Shown: positions 32,087 through 41,076, numbered from the stretch's first letter. The stretch is DNA of 64,000 nucleotides from Lentzea nigeriaca (GCF_016907955.1 NZ_JAFBCX010000025.1:1-64000); one strand, 5' to 3'. The notes: generated from the letters alone by a model not told the origin. Translations and numbers: made by a program.

Positions 32087-32631
32087 TGACGGCGAGGGGC
32101 GCGGTGCCTGCAGGAGTCCTGGCGGCTGCTGCCCTCGTGGCGTTCTACGCGCTGGTCGTCGGCTTCGCGGGCGGCCTCGAGCACCTGGGGCGGCAGACGG
32201 CCGAGGACTGGCCCTGGCTCGTGCTGATCGTCGGCGGGTTCGGTACACAGATAGGACTCTTCGTCGAACTGCGCCGGCGCAAGCGGCTGCACGCCGACGT
32301 GCGCGCGGCGGCAGGTGGCGGCGCGGGGGCCTCAGCTGCGGGCTGCGCCCGCCACATCACAGACCTGGCACCGGTCATCGGCGCGTCGGGCGCCGTGCTG
32401 ATCGCGTTCCTGGTGCCGTTCCTCGACATCGGCATCGCGCAGAGCCCGATGCTGCGGGCGGAACCACCGGACTGGGCACGCTTCCTGCCCGGCTACGGCG
32501 CCGACCGCGTGCTGCTCGACGGCGGGCTGACCACGAGCTTCGACGAGACCGGGGCGTTGTTGCTGGGCCTGGGCTGGCTGCTCGGGCTCGGCGTGCTGGC
32601 GGCCGGGCTGTTCCGGAACGCGACCGCATGA
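32086..32631 (+). CDS. Four-helix membrane protein in the copper operon
   Basis: 181 residues with four hydrophobic segments at about 8-28, 44-62, 95-118 and 155-175. The loop after helix 2 (RRRKRLHADVRAAAGGGAGA) is basic and probably cytoplasmic. No enzyme motif is seen. It is coupled by one-base and four-base overlaps to the genes on both sides, so it is part of a small-protein/MCO/P-ATPase unit and may help in copper handling. Function otherwise unknown. Confidence 0.6.
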   Translation: MTARGAVPAGVLAAAALVAFYALVVGFAGGLEHLGRQTAEDWPWLVLIVGGFGTQIGLFVELRRRKRLHADVRAAAGGGAGASAAGCARHITDLAPVIGASGAVLIAFLVPFLDIGIAQSPMLRAEPPDWARFLPGYGADRVLLDGGLTTSFDETGALLLGLGWLLGLGVLAAGLFRNATA

Positions 32632-34028
32632 GCCCCTTCACCCGCAGAGCCTTCCTCGGCGCGACCGTCCTCGGGATCGCCGGGTGCTCCGGTGCCGGGA
32701 ACCCGTTGGTCCTGCCTACCGATCCGGTGGTCAACCGCACCGAGACGGCCCGTGGCGGCACCGGCCGCACCCGTGCGGTCACGTTGACCGCGACGGAAGG
32801 GCAGATCGATCTGGGCGGCCCGGTGGTGCGCACCTGGAGCTACGACGGGGTGTTGCCCGGCAAGGAGATCCGCGTCGGCGCCGGTGACCTGATCGAGGCG
32901 AAGGTGGTGAACCGGCTGCCCGCGGACACGTCGGTGCACTGGCACGGGCTGGCGTTGCGCAACGACATGGACGGCGTGCCTCCGGTGACCCAGAACGCGA
33001 TCAGGCCGGGGGAGGACTTCACCTACCGGTTCGTCGTGCCCGCGCCGGGCACGCACTGGCTCCACCCGCACACCGGCACCCAGCTCGACCGCGGCCTGTA
33101 CGCCCCGCTGATCGTGGAGGACCCGGCCGAACCCGGTGCGTACGACGCGGAGTGGGTGGTCGTGCTGGACGACTGGCTCGACGGCACCGGCACCGACCCG
33201 GACCAGGTGCTCGCGGGCCTGCGGAAGCGCAGCGGGCACATGATGCACGGCGCGGCCGAGCTCGGCGGTGACGTGGCCCATCCGCACCACCTGGTCAACG
33301 GCCGGATCGCGGCCGCACCCGTCACGTTCGCCGCGAAACCAGGGCAACGCGTCCGGATCCGGCTCGTCAACGCCGGCGCGGACACCGCCTACCGCGTCGC
33401 GCTGGGCGGACATCGCCTGACGGTGACGCACACCGACGGCTTCCCCGTCGCCCCGGTTGACACCGACGCCCTGGTCATCGGCATGGGCGAGCGCTACGAC
33501 GTGCTGGTAACGCTCGCCGACGGCGCGTTTCCGCTCGTGGCTGTCGCGGAAGGCAAGAACGGCGCGGGGCTGGCCGTCGTGCGCACCGGTGCTGGCGCGT
33601 CGCCGGGGCCCGAGGTGCGGCCGGACGAATTGCGCGGCAAGCTCGTGGGATACGACGAGCTCAAGACCACGGCGCCGCTGGCGCAGCGACGGCCGGATGT
33701 GGTGCACCGGCTGGAGCTGACCGGGGGGATGATGAGCTACGAGTGGGGCGTCAACGGTCGCTCGGACGGCCTGCAGAGAGTCCGAAGTGGACAGCGCGTG
33801 CGCCTGGAGTTCGTCAACACCACGATGATGTGGCACCCCATGCACCTGCACGGCCACACGTTCCAGATGAACGGCCCGCGCAAGGACACCGCGATCGTGC
33901 TGCCCGGTCAGACCGTGGCGTGCGAGTTCGACGCGGACAACCCCGGCCAGTGGATGGTCCACTGTCACAACGCCTACCACGCCGAAGCCGGGATGATGAC
34001 CGTGCTCGGCTACGAGGAGCAGCGATGA
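32628..34028 (+). CDS. Exported multicopper oxidase
   Basis: 466 residues. A twin-arginine signal with lipobox (TRRAFLGATVLGIAGC) targets it outside the membrane. All copper motifs are intact: VHWHGLAL, HWLHPHTG, HPMHLHGHTF and HCHNAYHAEAGMM with the axial methionine. These make one type 1 site and a trinuclear centre. Enzymes of this CueO/laccase-like group oxidise Cu(I) or phenols with O2 and protect from copper. The gene lies between small membrane proteins and a P-type ATPase, all overlapping, which fits copper detoxification. Confidence 0.9.
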   Translation: MSPFTRRAFLGATVLGIAGCSGAGNPLVLPTDPVVNRTETARGGTGRTRAVTLTATEGQIDLGGPVVRTWSYDGVLPGKEIRVGAGDLIEAKVVNRLPADTSVHWHGLALRNDMDGVPPVTQNAIRPGEDFTYRFVVPAPGTHWLHPHTGTQLDRGLYAPLIVEDPAEPGAYDAEWVVVLDDWLDGTGTDPDQVLAGLRKRSGHMMHGAAELGGDVAHPHHLVNGRIAAAPVTFAAKPGQRVRIRLVNAGADTAYRVALGGHRLTVTHTDGFPVAPVDTDALVIGMGERYDVLVTLADGAFPLVAVAEGKNGAGLAVVRTGAGASPGPEVRPDELRGKLVGYDELKTTAPLAQRRPDVVHRLELTGGMMSYEWGVNGRSDGLQRVRSGQRVRLEFVNTTMMWHPMHLHGHTFQMNGPRKDTAIVLPGQTVACEFDADNPGQWMVHCHNAYHAEAGMMTVLGYEEQR

Positions 34029-36292
34029 ACTCCGTGGTGCTGGACGTCAGCGGTCTGCACTACGCCAGCGAGCAGAACGTCGTCGACGCCAAGCTCGGCA
34101 GGCAACCAGGCGTGCATCGCGTCGAGGTCAACGCGGCGGCGCAGACGGCGACCGTGCACTTCGACCCGGACGTGACGTCCGTGGCGCAACTGCGGCAATG
34201 GGTGATCGACTGCGGCTACCACTGCGCCGGTCAGTCGGTGCCGCACCACATCTGCGATCCCACCGCGGAACCGGGAGCCGAGCACTCGCCGCACGAGATG
34301 ATGGGTCACGGTGGCCATGCGGGAATGTCGATGGCCGCGATGGTCGCCGACATGCGCAACCGGTTCCTGGTGGCGGTGCTGTTCTCCATCCCGATCGTGC
34401 TGTGGTCGCCGATCGGCACCGAGGTGTTCGGGCTGCACCTGCCCACGCCGTTCGGGATGCGAGCGGACGTGTGGTCGTTGCTGCTGAGCCTGCCGGTGAT
34501 CTTCTACTCGTGCTGGATCTTCTTCGACGGCGGCTGGCGGGCGTTGCGGGCGAGGACGCTCGACATGATGGTGCTCGTGGCCGTCGCGGTCGGCGCGGGC
34601 TGGCTGTACTCCGTCGTGATCACGCTGACCGGTGGGGGAGAGGTCTTCTACGAGGCCGCGACCGTGCTGGCCGCGTTCGTCCTGTTGGGACACTGGTTCG
34701 AGATGCGGGCGAGGGGTGGCGCGAACGACGCGATCCGCACGCTGCTCGACCTCGCGCCGCCCAAGGCGGTCGTGCTGCGCGACGGCGAGCCCGTCGAGGT
34801 GCCCACGGCCGAGGTCGTCGTCGGTGACCTGTTGCTCGTGCGGCCCGGCGCGAAGATCGCTGTGGACGGTGTCGTCGAGGAAGGCGAGTCCGAGGTCGAC
34901 GAGTCGATGGTCACCGGCGAGAGCCTGCCCGTGCACAAGGCTCCCGGCTCGGTCGTCGTCGGCGCCACGATCAACGCCAACGGCACGTTGCGGGTCAGGG
35001 CGACCAAGATCGGCTCCGACACGGCGCTCGCGCAGATCGTCAAACTCGTGCAGGAAGCCCAGAACTCCAAGGCGCCTGGCCAGCGGCTCGCGGACCGGGC
35101 GGCGTTCTGGCTGGTGCTCGTGGCACTCGTCGGCGGGGGTCTCACGCTCGCGGCCTGGTTGCTGTCCGGTGCTTCCTTCGCGACGGCCATGCTGTTCGCC
35201 ATCACCGTCGTGGTGATCACCTGCCCCGACGCGCTCGGGCTCGCCACCCCGACCGCGATCATGGTCGGCACCGGGCTCGGCGCGAAACGCGGTGTGTTGT
35301 TCAAGAACGCCATGGCACTCGAGACCTCCGCCCGCATCGAGGTCGTGGTGATGGACAAGACCGGCACGCTCACCAAGGGCGAGCCGGAGGTCACCGACGT
35401 GATCACCGACGGCTTCGGAGAGGACGAGCTGCTGCGCCTCGTCGCCGCCGTCGAACGCGAGTCGGAGCACCCGCTCGCCGAGGCGATCGTCCGCCGCGCC
35501 GGCGATCTCGACGGGGTGCGGGCGGCGCGGTTCGAGAACGTCCCGGGACATGGCGCGATCGCGGACGTCGGCGGACGACGGGTGATCGTCGGCAACCGGC
35601 GCCTGCTCGAACGGGAAGGAGTGGACTTCGGCCCGTTGGCGAGCCGCCGGGACGAACTCGCCGCCACCGGGCGGACCGCGGTGCTGGCCGCCGTCGACGG
35701 TGTAGCCGCCGCGGTGATCGGTATCGCCGACGCGCCAAGGGAAACCTCGGTCGCCGCCGTGCAGGCGCTGCACGACCTCGGCGTCGAGGTCGTGATGCTG
35801 ACCGGCGACAACCACGCGACGGCCGAACGCATCGCGGGGCAGCTGGGCATCGACACCGTGATCGCCGAGGTGCTGCCCGGCGACAAGGCGGCGAAGGTGG
35901 CGGAGCTGCAGTCTGGTGGCCGGCGCGTCGCCATGGTCGGCGACGGCGTCAACGACGCGCCCGCCCTGGCCCAGGCCGATCTCGGCATCGCCATCGGAGC
36001 CGGGACCGACGTGGCCATCGAGACCGCCGACGTGGTGCTGATGCGCTCCGACCCGCTCGACGTCCCGATCGCGTTGCGCATCGGCCGCGGCACCCTGCGC
36101 AAGATGAGGCAGAACCTCGGCTGGGCGATCGGCTACAACACCATCGCGCTGCCCATCGCGGCCGGAGTGTTCGAACCGGCCTTCGGACTCATGCTCCGGC
36201 CCGAGATCGCCGCGTTGTCGATGTCTGGGTCGAGCGTCATCGTCGCGGTCAACGCCCTGGCGCTCAAGCGACTGCGGCTACCGACCAGTTGA
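34025..36292 (+). CDS. P1B-type heavy-metal ATPase with atypical CPD motif
   Basis: 755 residues. An N-terminal HMA-like domain (1-70) has lost the CxxC metal site (GLHYASE instead of GMTCASC). A Met/His-rich linker follows (HEMMGHGGHAGMSMAAM). The actuator loop MVTGES, phosphorylation site D444 in MDKTGTLTKG, nucleotide-domain ESEHPLAEAI and hinge VGDGVNDAPALAQADLG are normal. The membrane metal site reads TCPDALGLATP (C400-P-D402) rather than CPC, while helix 7-8 residues YN and MSGSSVIVAVNALAL are those of Cu(I) pumps. The role is metal efflux, probably copper given the coupled oxidase, but with altered coordination. Confidence 0.9.
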   Translation: MNSVVLDVSGLHYASEQNVVDAKLGRQPGVHRVEVNAAAQTATVHFDPDVTSVAQLRQWVIDCGYHCAGQSVPHHICDPTAEPGAEHSPHEMMGHGGHAGMSMAAMVADMRNRFLVAVLFSIPIVLWSPIGTEVFGLHLPTPFGMRADVWSLLLSLPVIFYSCWIFFDGGWRALRARTLDMMVLVAVAVGAGWLYSVVITLTGGGEVFYEAATVLAAFVLLGHWFEMRARGGANDAIRTLLDLAPPKAVVLRDGEPVEVPTAEVVVGDLLLVRPGAKIAVDGVVEEGESEVDESMVTGESLPVHKAPGSVVVGATINANGTLRVRATKIGSDTALAQIVKLVQEAQNSKAPGQRLADRAAFWLVLVALVGGGLTLAAWLLSGASFATAMLFAITVVVITCPDALGLATPTAIMVGTGLGAKRGVLFKNAMALETSARIEVVVMDKTGTLTKGEPEVTDVITDGFGEDELLRLVAAVERESEHPLAEAIVRRAGDLDGVRAARFENVPGHGAIADVGGRRVIVGNRRLLEREGVDFGPLASRRDELAATGRTAVLAAVDGVAAAVIGIADAPRETSVAAVQALHDLGVEVVMLTGDNHATAERIAGQLGIDTVIAEVLPGDKAAKVAELQSGGRRVAMVGDGVNDAPALAQADLGIAIGAGTDVAIETADVVLMRSDPLDVPIALRIGRGTLRKMRQNLGWAIGYNTIALPIAAGVFEPAFGLMLRPEIAALSMSGSSVIVAVNALALKRLRLPTS

Positions 36293-36701
36293 CCGTTCAT
36301 CAGTCGCACGCGGCTTGTGAACGTCGTGCCTGCTGATCCCGAGGATGCCGTCCGTCCTCTCGTCGAGGACCCGACGAGCACCGCCAGGTCGAACGCCAGC
36401 ACGTCGGCGCGCAGGTTCTCGCAAAGGTGGTCGGTGAGTCCGATCTTGTCTGGCTCGGCCGTGGTGTCCGCTCCTGTGAACCGGTTGGCTCGGCTCGCAC
36501 AGTTCTGGACGGGCGATCAGAGCCGATCGGTACCTGGATCGCGTCCCAGGCGCGGGTGATCTTTGATGCCGCCCGGTTCGGCCGTGGGTACTTCCGGTGA
36601 CCACGAGCCGCACCAGCACGACGAGCTGGACCAGCAGGGCGATGCACACGACGACGATGACCCTTCCTTTGATGCGTCGTGGGAGCGTCGAAGGCCCCGT
36701 G
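36293..36701. other. 409 bp intergenic, no supported gene
   Basis: On the minus strand around 36600-36680 one frame reads as a membrane helix (IVVVCIALLVQLVVLVRLVVTG), but no clean start and stop frame a gene and the continuation needs a frame change. Another minus frame at 36300-36440 (VLAFDLAVLVGSSTRG) looks coding-like but is unassigned. I see possible gene decay and nothing firm. Confidence 0.4.
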
Positions 36702-37544
36702 TCACTGCCAGAGCGTTGGACGGAGCCATCCTGAAGCCGCGGTGAGGTGCCGATGGCCGCGCCACAAGATCGCGGCACAAACGGCGATCATCACGGCGAA
36801 CAAACCTGCGACCGGCCAGTTGGGCTGATGGTCGTTGAGGAGCAACGCGATCGCCATTGCCCAGATGGCGAGGCCGAGTGTCAGGACCTTGACGAGCACG
36901 ACGGCACCGAGCACGGGTGCGGCCACGTGACCTCGGACGAGAGCGGCGCCGGTCGCGATGATCGCTGGCAGGGCGATCGCGAGGTCGAGCACGTAGACCG
37001 GGTACGGCAGCTCACCGACACCGATCGTGCCGGGCAGACCGCCGCCGATGGTCGGCACGATGTCGGAGAGCCACAAGCCGGCGAACGCGAGACCGACGAC
37101 GATCAGGAACCAGCCGGTGCGGACGTGTCGATCGAGCGGTACCCGGCGAACGTCGATTCGCGCGACGCCGTCGATCAGCGCGGCCAGCGAGAGCGTTACC
37201 GCGGCCACGTAGAGCAGGAACGCCGAGTTGTGCGGCACCCCGAAGGCGTAGACGAGGTAGGTGTAGGCGATGTAGCCGAGCAGTCCGAGCCACAGCAGAT
37301 GTCCTGGTAGCGAACCCGTGCGACTGCGGTGGCCTGCCCAGACGAACACGGGGACGATCGCCAGGGTGAGGACGTCCTGGGCCATCGACTCGAGCTGCAG
37401 TGCGCGGTCCAGCCGGTAGGCGCGCTCGGAGAGCAGTCCGTACAGCGTGGCGGCCACGAGCACGCCCGCCAGCGACCAGGTGGCCAGGTCTGTCCACAGT
37501 GGCCTCAGCCGGGACGCCGCTGTGGAGGCGGGTGCGGCAGTCAT
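36702..37544 (-). CDS. Polytopic membrane protein
   Basis: 280 residues with about eight hydrophobic helices spread over the whole length and short loops. Helices include LAGVLVAATLYGLL, LTLAIVPVFVW, LLWLGLLGYIAYTYLVYAFG, IVVGLAFAGLWLSDIVPTI and AVVLVKVLTLGLAIWAMAIALLL. No cofactor or transport motif is recognised. The ATG follows the upstream gene stop by one base, making a two-gene unit with another membrane protein behind a DosR-like box, so low-oxygen induction is likely. Function unknown. Confidence 0.7.
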   Translation of the reverse strand: MTAAPASTAASRLRPLWTDLATWSLAGVLVAATLYGLLSERAYRLDRALQLESMAQDVLTLAIVPVFVWAGHRSRTGSLPGHLLWLGLLGYIAYTYLVYAFGVPHNSAFLLYVAAVTLSLAALIDGVARIDVRRVPLDRHVRTGWFLIVVGLAFAGLWLSDIVPTIGGGLPGTIGVGELPYPVYVLDLAIALPAIIATGAALVRGHVAAPVLGAVVLVKVLTLGLAIWAMAIALLLNDHQPNWPVAGLFAVMIAVCAAILWRGHRHLTAASGWLRPTLWQ

Positions 37545-37545
37545 G

Positions 37546-38148
37546 TCAGCGTCCGAACAGGAGGCGGACGAGGGCGGCGCCGGTGATGGCGGCCATCGTG
37601 GCGGCCATCAGCGCACCGCCGACGGCGCCGATGAGGACGATGAGTGCGGTGGCCTGGCCGGGTTGCCGCAGGGGAGTGGTGAAGGCGGAGAACACGAACA
37701 GGCCTCCGCACCAGGCGATGGCGTTGGCCCATACCCACGCGGAGGCACCGTCGACGTGGTGGCGGAGTACCAGCCACTGCCCGATGCTCATGGACAGCAG
37801 AACTCCCATGACGGCCACGGCGGCGAGGGGCAGCAACACCGCGAGCGGCACCGTGCCGAGAGGTTCGCCGTAGTGGACGGCGAGCATCGCGACGGCCCAG
37901 GCGAAGCCCGCGGCCAGGGCGGTGACGCCGATCCAGTCCCTGGCGTCGAGCCTGGGAAGGGTGCGGCGCAGGACGAGCCACTGCGCCGCACCGAGCACCG
38001 CGCCCTCGGTGATGCCCGCGAGCACGACCAAGGGCACGGACGACGTCAGCGCACCCGTGAGAGCAGGGGCGAGGAAGCCTGCGAACTCGCCGGCGGTCAC
38101 CCAGGCGAACCAGGTTGTCCAGGTGCTGGTCGTCAGCGTGGTGCTCAT
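37546..38148 (-). CDS. Polytopic membrane protein
   Basis: 200 residues, about six helices. Two similar segments read EGAVLGAAQWLVLRRTLPRLDARDWIGVTALAAGFAWAV and SMSIGQWLVLRHHVDGASAWVWANAIAWCGGL, suggesting an internal repeat (GQWLVLR-like). No known transporter or enzyme motif was found. It is first of a two-gene unit; a DosR-like box lies 35 nt upstream, shared with the divergent cyclase gene. Function unknown. Confidence 0.7.
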   Translation of the reverse strand: MSTTLTTSTWTTWFAWVTAGEFAGFLAPALTGALTSSVPLVVLAGITEGAVLGAAQWLVLRRTLPRLDARDWIGVTALAAGFAWAVAMLAVHYGEPLGTVPLAVLLPLAAVAVMGVLLSMSIGQWLVLRHHVDGASAWVWANAIAWCGGLFVFSAFTTPLRQPGQATALIVLIGAVGGALMAATMAAITGAALVRLLFGR

Positions 38149-38183
38149 GACTCAACAGTGCGACGGCGGCGACGGCGGGCGCA

Positions 38184-38197
38184 GGGACGAAGGTCCT
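38184..38197. promoter_or_regulatory. DosR-like box between divergent units
   Basis: GGGACGAAGGTCCT matches 11 of 14 positions of the palindrome at 41063. It is 57 nt before the cyclase start on the plus strand, the spacing seen elsewhere in the island, and 35 nt before the membrane-protein start on the minus strand. Confidence 0.55.
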
Positions 38198-38254
38198 CAC
38201 CTTGGTGAGCGCAAAGCCGTTTCCGTGCGATGTATCGGGGACGAGAGTAGTGGG

Positions 38255-39370
38255 ATGACGCGCATCGTGATCGCCGGAGGAGGGATGAGCGGGCTGAGTC
38301 TCGCGGCACATCTCGCGGTGGCGGATCACCGGCATCCCGTGGTGGTGGTCGACGACGGCAGTACGCCGCTGGAGACCAGGACGTGGGCGTCCTGGAGCTC
38401 CAGGCCAGGGCTGCTCGACGCAGCGGCGAGCCGGTGGTTCGACAAGATCCGCGTGCACGTGAACGGGCGGACGACCGTGCTGCGACTGGGCTCCTATCGC
38501 TACCGGGTCGTGCGCGGAGAGGATCTTGCCGCCGTCGTGCGCAGGTATACCGATCCTCTGCGCCACTTCACGTGCCAAGACGGTCATGTCGACGGCATCG
38601 CCGACGGCGGGGTGATCGTCGACGGGCAGTTTCTGCGGGCCAGGTGGGTGTTCGACAGCGTGATCGGCGCGGACATGCAACCTCCTGCGGACGCCCAGCT
38701 CGCGTTCCGCGGGTGGCGGGTCTCGAGCGAGCGGGCGGTGTTCGATGCGGAGATCCCGACGCTGTTCGACTTCCGCACACCGCAGCGGAAGGGAGCGAGC
38801 TTCGTGTATGTGTTGCCTGAGGACGCGCATCACGCTCTGGTGGAGCACACGTCGTTCGTCGCGCCGGGGACACCACAGGACGAGGCAGCTCAGCGGGAGG
38901 CTCTTGCCGAGTACCTGACGGAGGTCGCGGGCGCTGACGACTACGAGATCGAACGGGAAGAGCACGCGGTGCTGCCGTTGTGCGCTGCCCCTGCCTCGCG
39001 CCGGCACGGCCACGTGCTCACGATCGGGGCACTCGGAGGTCTGCTGAAGGCGTCGACCGGCTTCGCCTACCAGCGCGTCCAGCGGGACAGCGCGGCGATC
39101 GCGGAGTCGCTGCAGCGCCACGGCCATCCGTTCGACCTGCCGGTGGCCCCTGCCCGGTTCCGGCTGTTCGACGGCGTGCTGCTCGACGTCGTCACCCGCG
39201 AACCCGCGCAGCTCGAGCGGGCGTTCGGTGCGCTGTTCCGGTACCGCACCGCTGAGCCCGCCCTGCGGTTCCTCGACGAGGCGACGTCGGTGCCGCAGGA
39301 ATGGCAGCTGTTCGCGGGGATGCCCGCGGCGACCTACCTGGCGGCCGCGCGGCACCGTCTCGTCCGCTAG
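38255..39370 (+). CDS. Lycopene-cyclase-family flavoprotein
   Basis: 371 residues. The N-terminal FAD fold IVIAGGGMSGLSLAAHLA is followed by RTWASWSS, the RTWxxW element of CrtY-type cyclases, and later VFDSVIGAD, LFDFRTPQRKGASFVYVLPED, EEHAVLPLC and IGALGGLLKASTGFAYQRVQRDS. This is the overall plan of lycopene beta-cyclases, which close end rings on carotenoids at the membrane. No other carotenoid gene is nearby, so the true substrate could differ. It stands behind a DosR-like box at the standard distance. Confidence 0.75.
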   Translation: MTRIVIAGGGMSGLSLAAHLAVADHRHPVVVVDDGSTPLETRTWASWSSRPGLLDAAASRWFDKIRVHVNGRTTVLRLGSYRYRVVRGEDLAAVVRRYTDPLRHFTCQDGHVDGIADGGVIVDGQFLRARWVFDSVIGADMQPPADAQLAFRGWRVSSERAVFDAEIPTLFDFRTPQRKGASFVYVLPEDAHHALVEHTSFVAPGTPQDEAAQREALAEYLTEVAGADDYEIEREEHAVLPLCAAPASRRHGHVLTIGALGGLLKASTGFAYQRVQRDSAAIAESLQRHGHPFDLPVAPARFRLFDGVLLDVVTREPAQLERAFGALFRYRTAEPALRFLDEATSVPQEWQLFAGMPAATYLAAARHRLVR

Positions 39371-39444
39371 TGCCGGTGGTGCGTTCCGTGCCACCGCACC
39401 ACGACGATCGTGGCAGCGACGGTGAGCGCGGCCCGTGCGGAGCA

Positions 39445-39458
39445 GAGTCCAAGGGCCC
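39445..39458 (+). promoter_or_regulatory. DosR-like box before the tandem universal stress protein
   Basis: The minus-strand reading GGGCCCTTGGACTC matches 10 of 14 positions of the palindrome at 41063. The gap to the start at 39518 is 59 nt, the same as for the next two boxes. Confidence 0.5.
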
Positions 39459-39517
39459 GGACGGCGCGGGCACGTCCGCTCTGCTCGGGTCACGACACAG
39501 GGCGAATCGTGGGTCGC

Positions 39518-40423
39518 ATGCGAGGAAATTCCGGTACCGATGCCAAGAAGTCACCGTCCGCGCCGATCGTGGTGGGCGTCGACGGATCCGCTTCGGCGCT
39601 TGCCGCCGCCAGCTGGGCTGCGGCCGAAGGCGCGCGGCTGCACGTGCCGCTGCGGCTGGTGCACGGCTTCATGTTGCCCACCAGCGGCTACCCGGAGATG
39701 CTGATCACCGGCACCGAAGCGCGCCATGCGATCGAGCGGCAGGCGCGGGACTGGCTGACCGAGGCGGCTGCGGCTGCTCGCGCGACGGCGCCGGACGTGG
39801 AGATCACGACCGAGGTCCTGTGTTGCGGCGCGGCAGGTCTGCTCGTGGAGGAGTCGAAGAGGGCGCGGCTCGTGGTGGTCGGCTCGCGGGGGCTCGGTAC
39901 GGTCACCGGACTGCTCGTCGGTTCCACCGCGGTCGCGCTGGTGGCGCACGGCCACAGCCCGGTGGTCGTGGTGCGCGGCACGGAGATGCCCCACGGTCCT
40001 GTCGTTGTCGGCGTGGACGGTTCCCCGACGAGTGAGGCGGCAGTGGAGTTCGCGTTCGAGGCGGCCTCGATGCGGGGTGCGGTGCTGATCGCGGTCATGA
40101 CGTCGCAGGACTTCACGGTGGACAGCGCGTACAACGTCTCACGGATCGCGACCGACTGGGCACAGGTCGAGGAGGACGAACGCCGGCTGCTCGCCCAGCG
40201 GCTCGCCGGGTGGCAGGAGAAGTACCCGGATGTCGAGGTCCATCGCGTGGTGCTGCGCGAGCGGCCGGCACGGGCGCTCATGCGGTACGGAGCGGAGGCG
40301 CAGTTGCTGGTCGTCGGCAGCCACGGTCACGGTGGCTTCGCAGGCATGCTGATCGGCTCGACGAGCCAGGCGTTGGTGCACCACGCCCCCTGTCCGCTGG
40401 CGATCGTCCGCGCACCGGAGTGA
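39518..40423 (+). CDS. Tandem-domain universal stress protein
   Basis: 301 residues holding two USP domains, about 15-150 and 160-300. Each starts IVVGVDGSxxxxAA and ends with an ATP-binding loop, GSRGLGTVTGLLVGSTAVALVAHGHSPVVVV and GSHGHGGFAGMLIGSTSQALVHHAPCPLAIV (the G-2x-G-9x-G-S/T type). It is therefore an ATP-binding USP like the double-domain proteins induced in mycobacterial dormancy. It is first of a run of stress genes on this strand. The ATG is chosen so that the domain begins soon after; the leader is short and basic. Confidence 0.85.
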   Translation: MRGNSGTDAKKSPSAPIVVGVDGSASALAAASWAAAEGARLHVPLRLVHGFMLPTSGYPEMLITGTEARHAIERQARDWLTEAAAAARATAPDVEITTEVLCCGAAGLLVEESKRARLVVVGSRGLGTVTGLLVGSTAVALVAHGHSPVVVVRGTEMPHGPVVVGVDGSPTSEAAVEFAFEAASMRGAVLIAVMTSQDFTVDSAYNVSRIATDWAQVEEDERRLLAQRLAGWQEKYPDVEVHRVVLRERPARALMRYGAEAQLLVVGSHGHGGFAGMLIGSTSQALVHHAPCPLAIVRAPE

Positions 40424-40428
40424 CGGCA

Positions 40429-40442
40429 AGGACCTACGTCCC
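40429..40442 (+). promoter_or_regulatory. DosR-like box before the CBS protein
   Basis: AGGACCTACGTCCC matches 12 of 14 positions of the palindrome at 41063, with a 59-nt gap to the start at 40502. Confidence 0.6.
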
Positions 40443-40501
40443 CACCGGGAGATGGCCAACCGCACTGCCCGGCTGCGCCGACGGAGCACAGGCTCAACGG
40501 T

Positions 40502-41062
40502 ATGAACGCTGCAGATGTGATGACCAGTCCAGCGGTTGTGGTGAACCCGGCCACCACGGTCCGCGCCGCGAGTGCGCTGCTGGGTGATCACGGGTTCTCC
40601 GCCCTGCCCGTGGTGGACGACGAGGGCAGACTGGTCGGGATCGTGTCCGGTGCCGACCTCCTGCTGGCGGGCATGACGCCGGAGACCGTGAACGGGCCCG
40701 TTGCACGGGTGATGCGCAAGGCGGTGATCAGCGCGCCGACGACGGCCACGCCCGCGGAACTGACCACGACCATGTTGTCGCAACGGCTGCGGTGCCTGCC
40801 GATCGTGACGGAAGGGCAGCTGCTGGTCGGGGTGGTGAGCCGCAGCGACCTGCTGCGCATCCTCACCCCCGCCGACGCGGTGCTCGCGGCGCGAGTCGAC
40901 GCGGCGCTGCGAGCCTACAGCGGCAGTCCACGGTGGACGGTGTCGGTACACGCCGGCGACGTCAGCGTGTCCGGTCCGTTCGCGGACGTGGCCGAACGCA
41001 AGGTGGTCGAGGCGCTGGTGCGCACCGTACCCGGCGTGCGCGGGTCGAGCGTCGCCTCCTGA
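40502..41062 (+). CDS. CBS-pair protein with C-terminal BON-like domain (Hrp1-like)
   Basis: 186 residues. Two CBS motifs: MTSPAVVVNPATTVRAASALLGDHGFSALPVVDDEGRLVGIVSGADLL (about 7-54) and RKAVISAPTTATPAELTTTML...LRCLPIVTEGQLLVGVVSRSDLL (about 72-120). The tail (about 128-186, VDAALRAYSGSPRWTVSVHAGDVSVSGPFADVAERKVV) resembles a BON phospholipid/ligand-binding domain. CBS pairs sense adenine nucleotides. The mycobacterial dormancy protein Hrp1 is a bare CBS pair; this one adds BON. Confidence 0.85.
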   Translation: MNAADVMTSPAVVVNPATTVRAASALLGDHGFSALPVVDDEGRLVGIVSGADLLLAGMTPETVNGPVARVMRKAVISAPTTATPAELTTTMLSQRLRCLPIVTEGQLLVGVVSRSDLLRILTPADAVLAARVDAALRAYSGSPRWTVSVHAGDVSVSGPFADVAERKVVEALVRTVPGVRGSSVAS

Positions 41063-41076
41063 GGGACCTAGGTCCC
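41063..41076 (+). promoter_or_regulatory. DosR-like box, perfect palindrome
   Basis: GGGACCTAGGTCCC is perfectly self-complementary and begins directly after the CBS gene stop. It closely fits the published DosR core GGGAC-TWWA-GTCCC. The gap to the next start codon (41136) is 59 nt. I use it as the reference for the other boxes. Confidence 0.7.

Noticed and set aside
32028..32627. Upstream extension of the multicopper oxidase frame giving a 666-residue protein
   Set aside because: The extension runs through the four-helix membrane protein gene in another frame. The twin-arginine signal peptide shows the oxidase starts at 32628.
36517..36780. Small membrane protein on the minus strand
   Set aside because: The hydrophobic stretch is in a frame without a good start, its continuation needs a frameshift, and it overlaps the end of a real gene.
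37541..39493. 650-codon minus-strand frame opposite the lycopene-cyclase-like gene
   Set aside because: Arg/Pro/His-rich shadow of the plus-strand gene, whose FAD fold and RTWxxW motif are unmistakable; its tail also overlaps a real membrane-protein gene in another frame.
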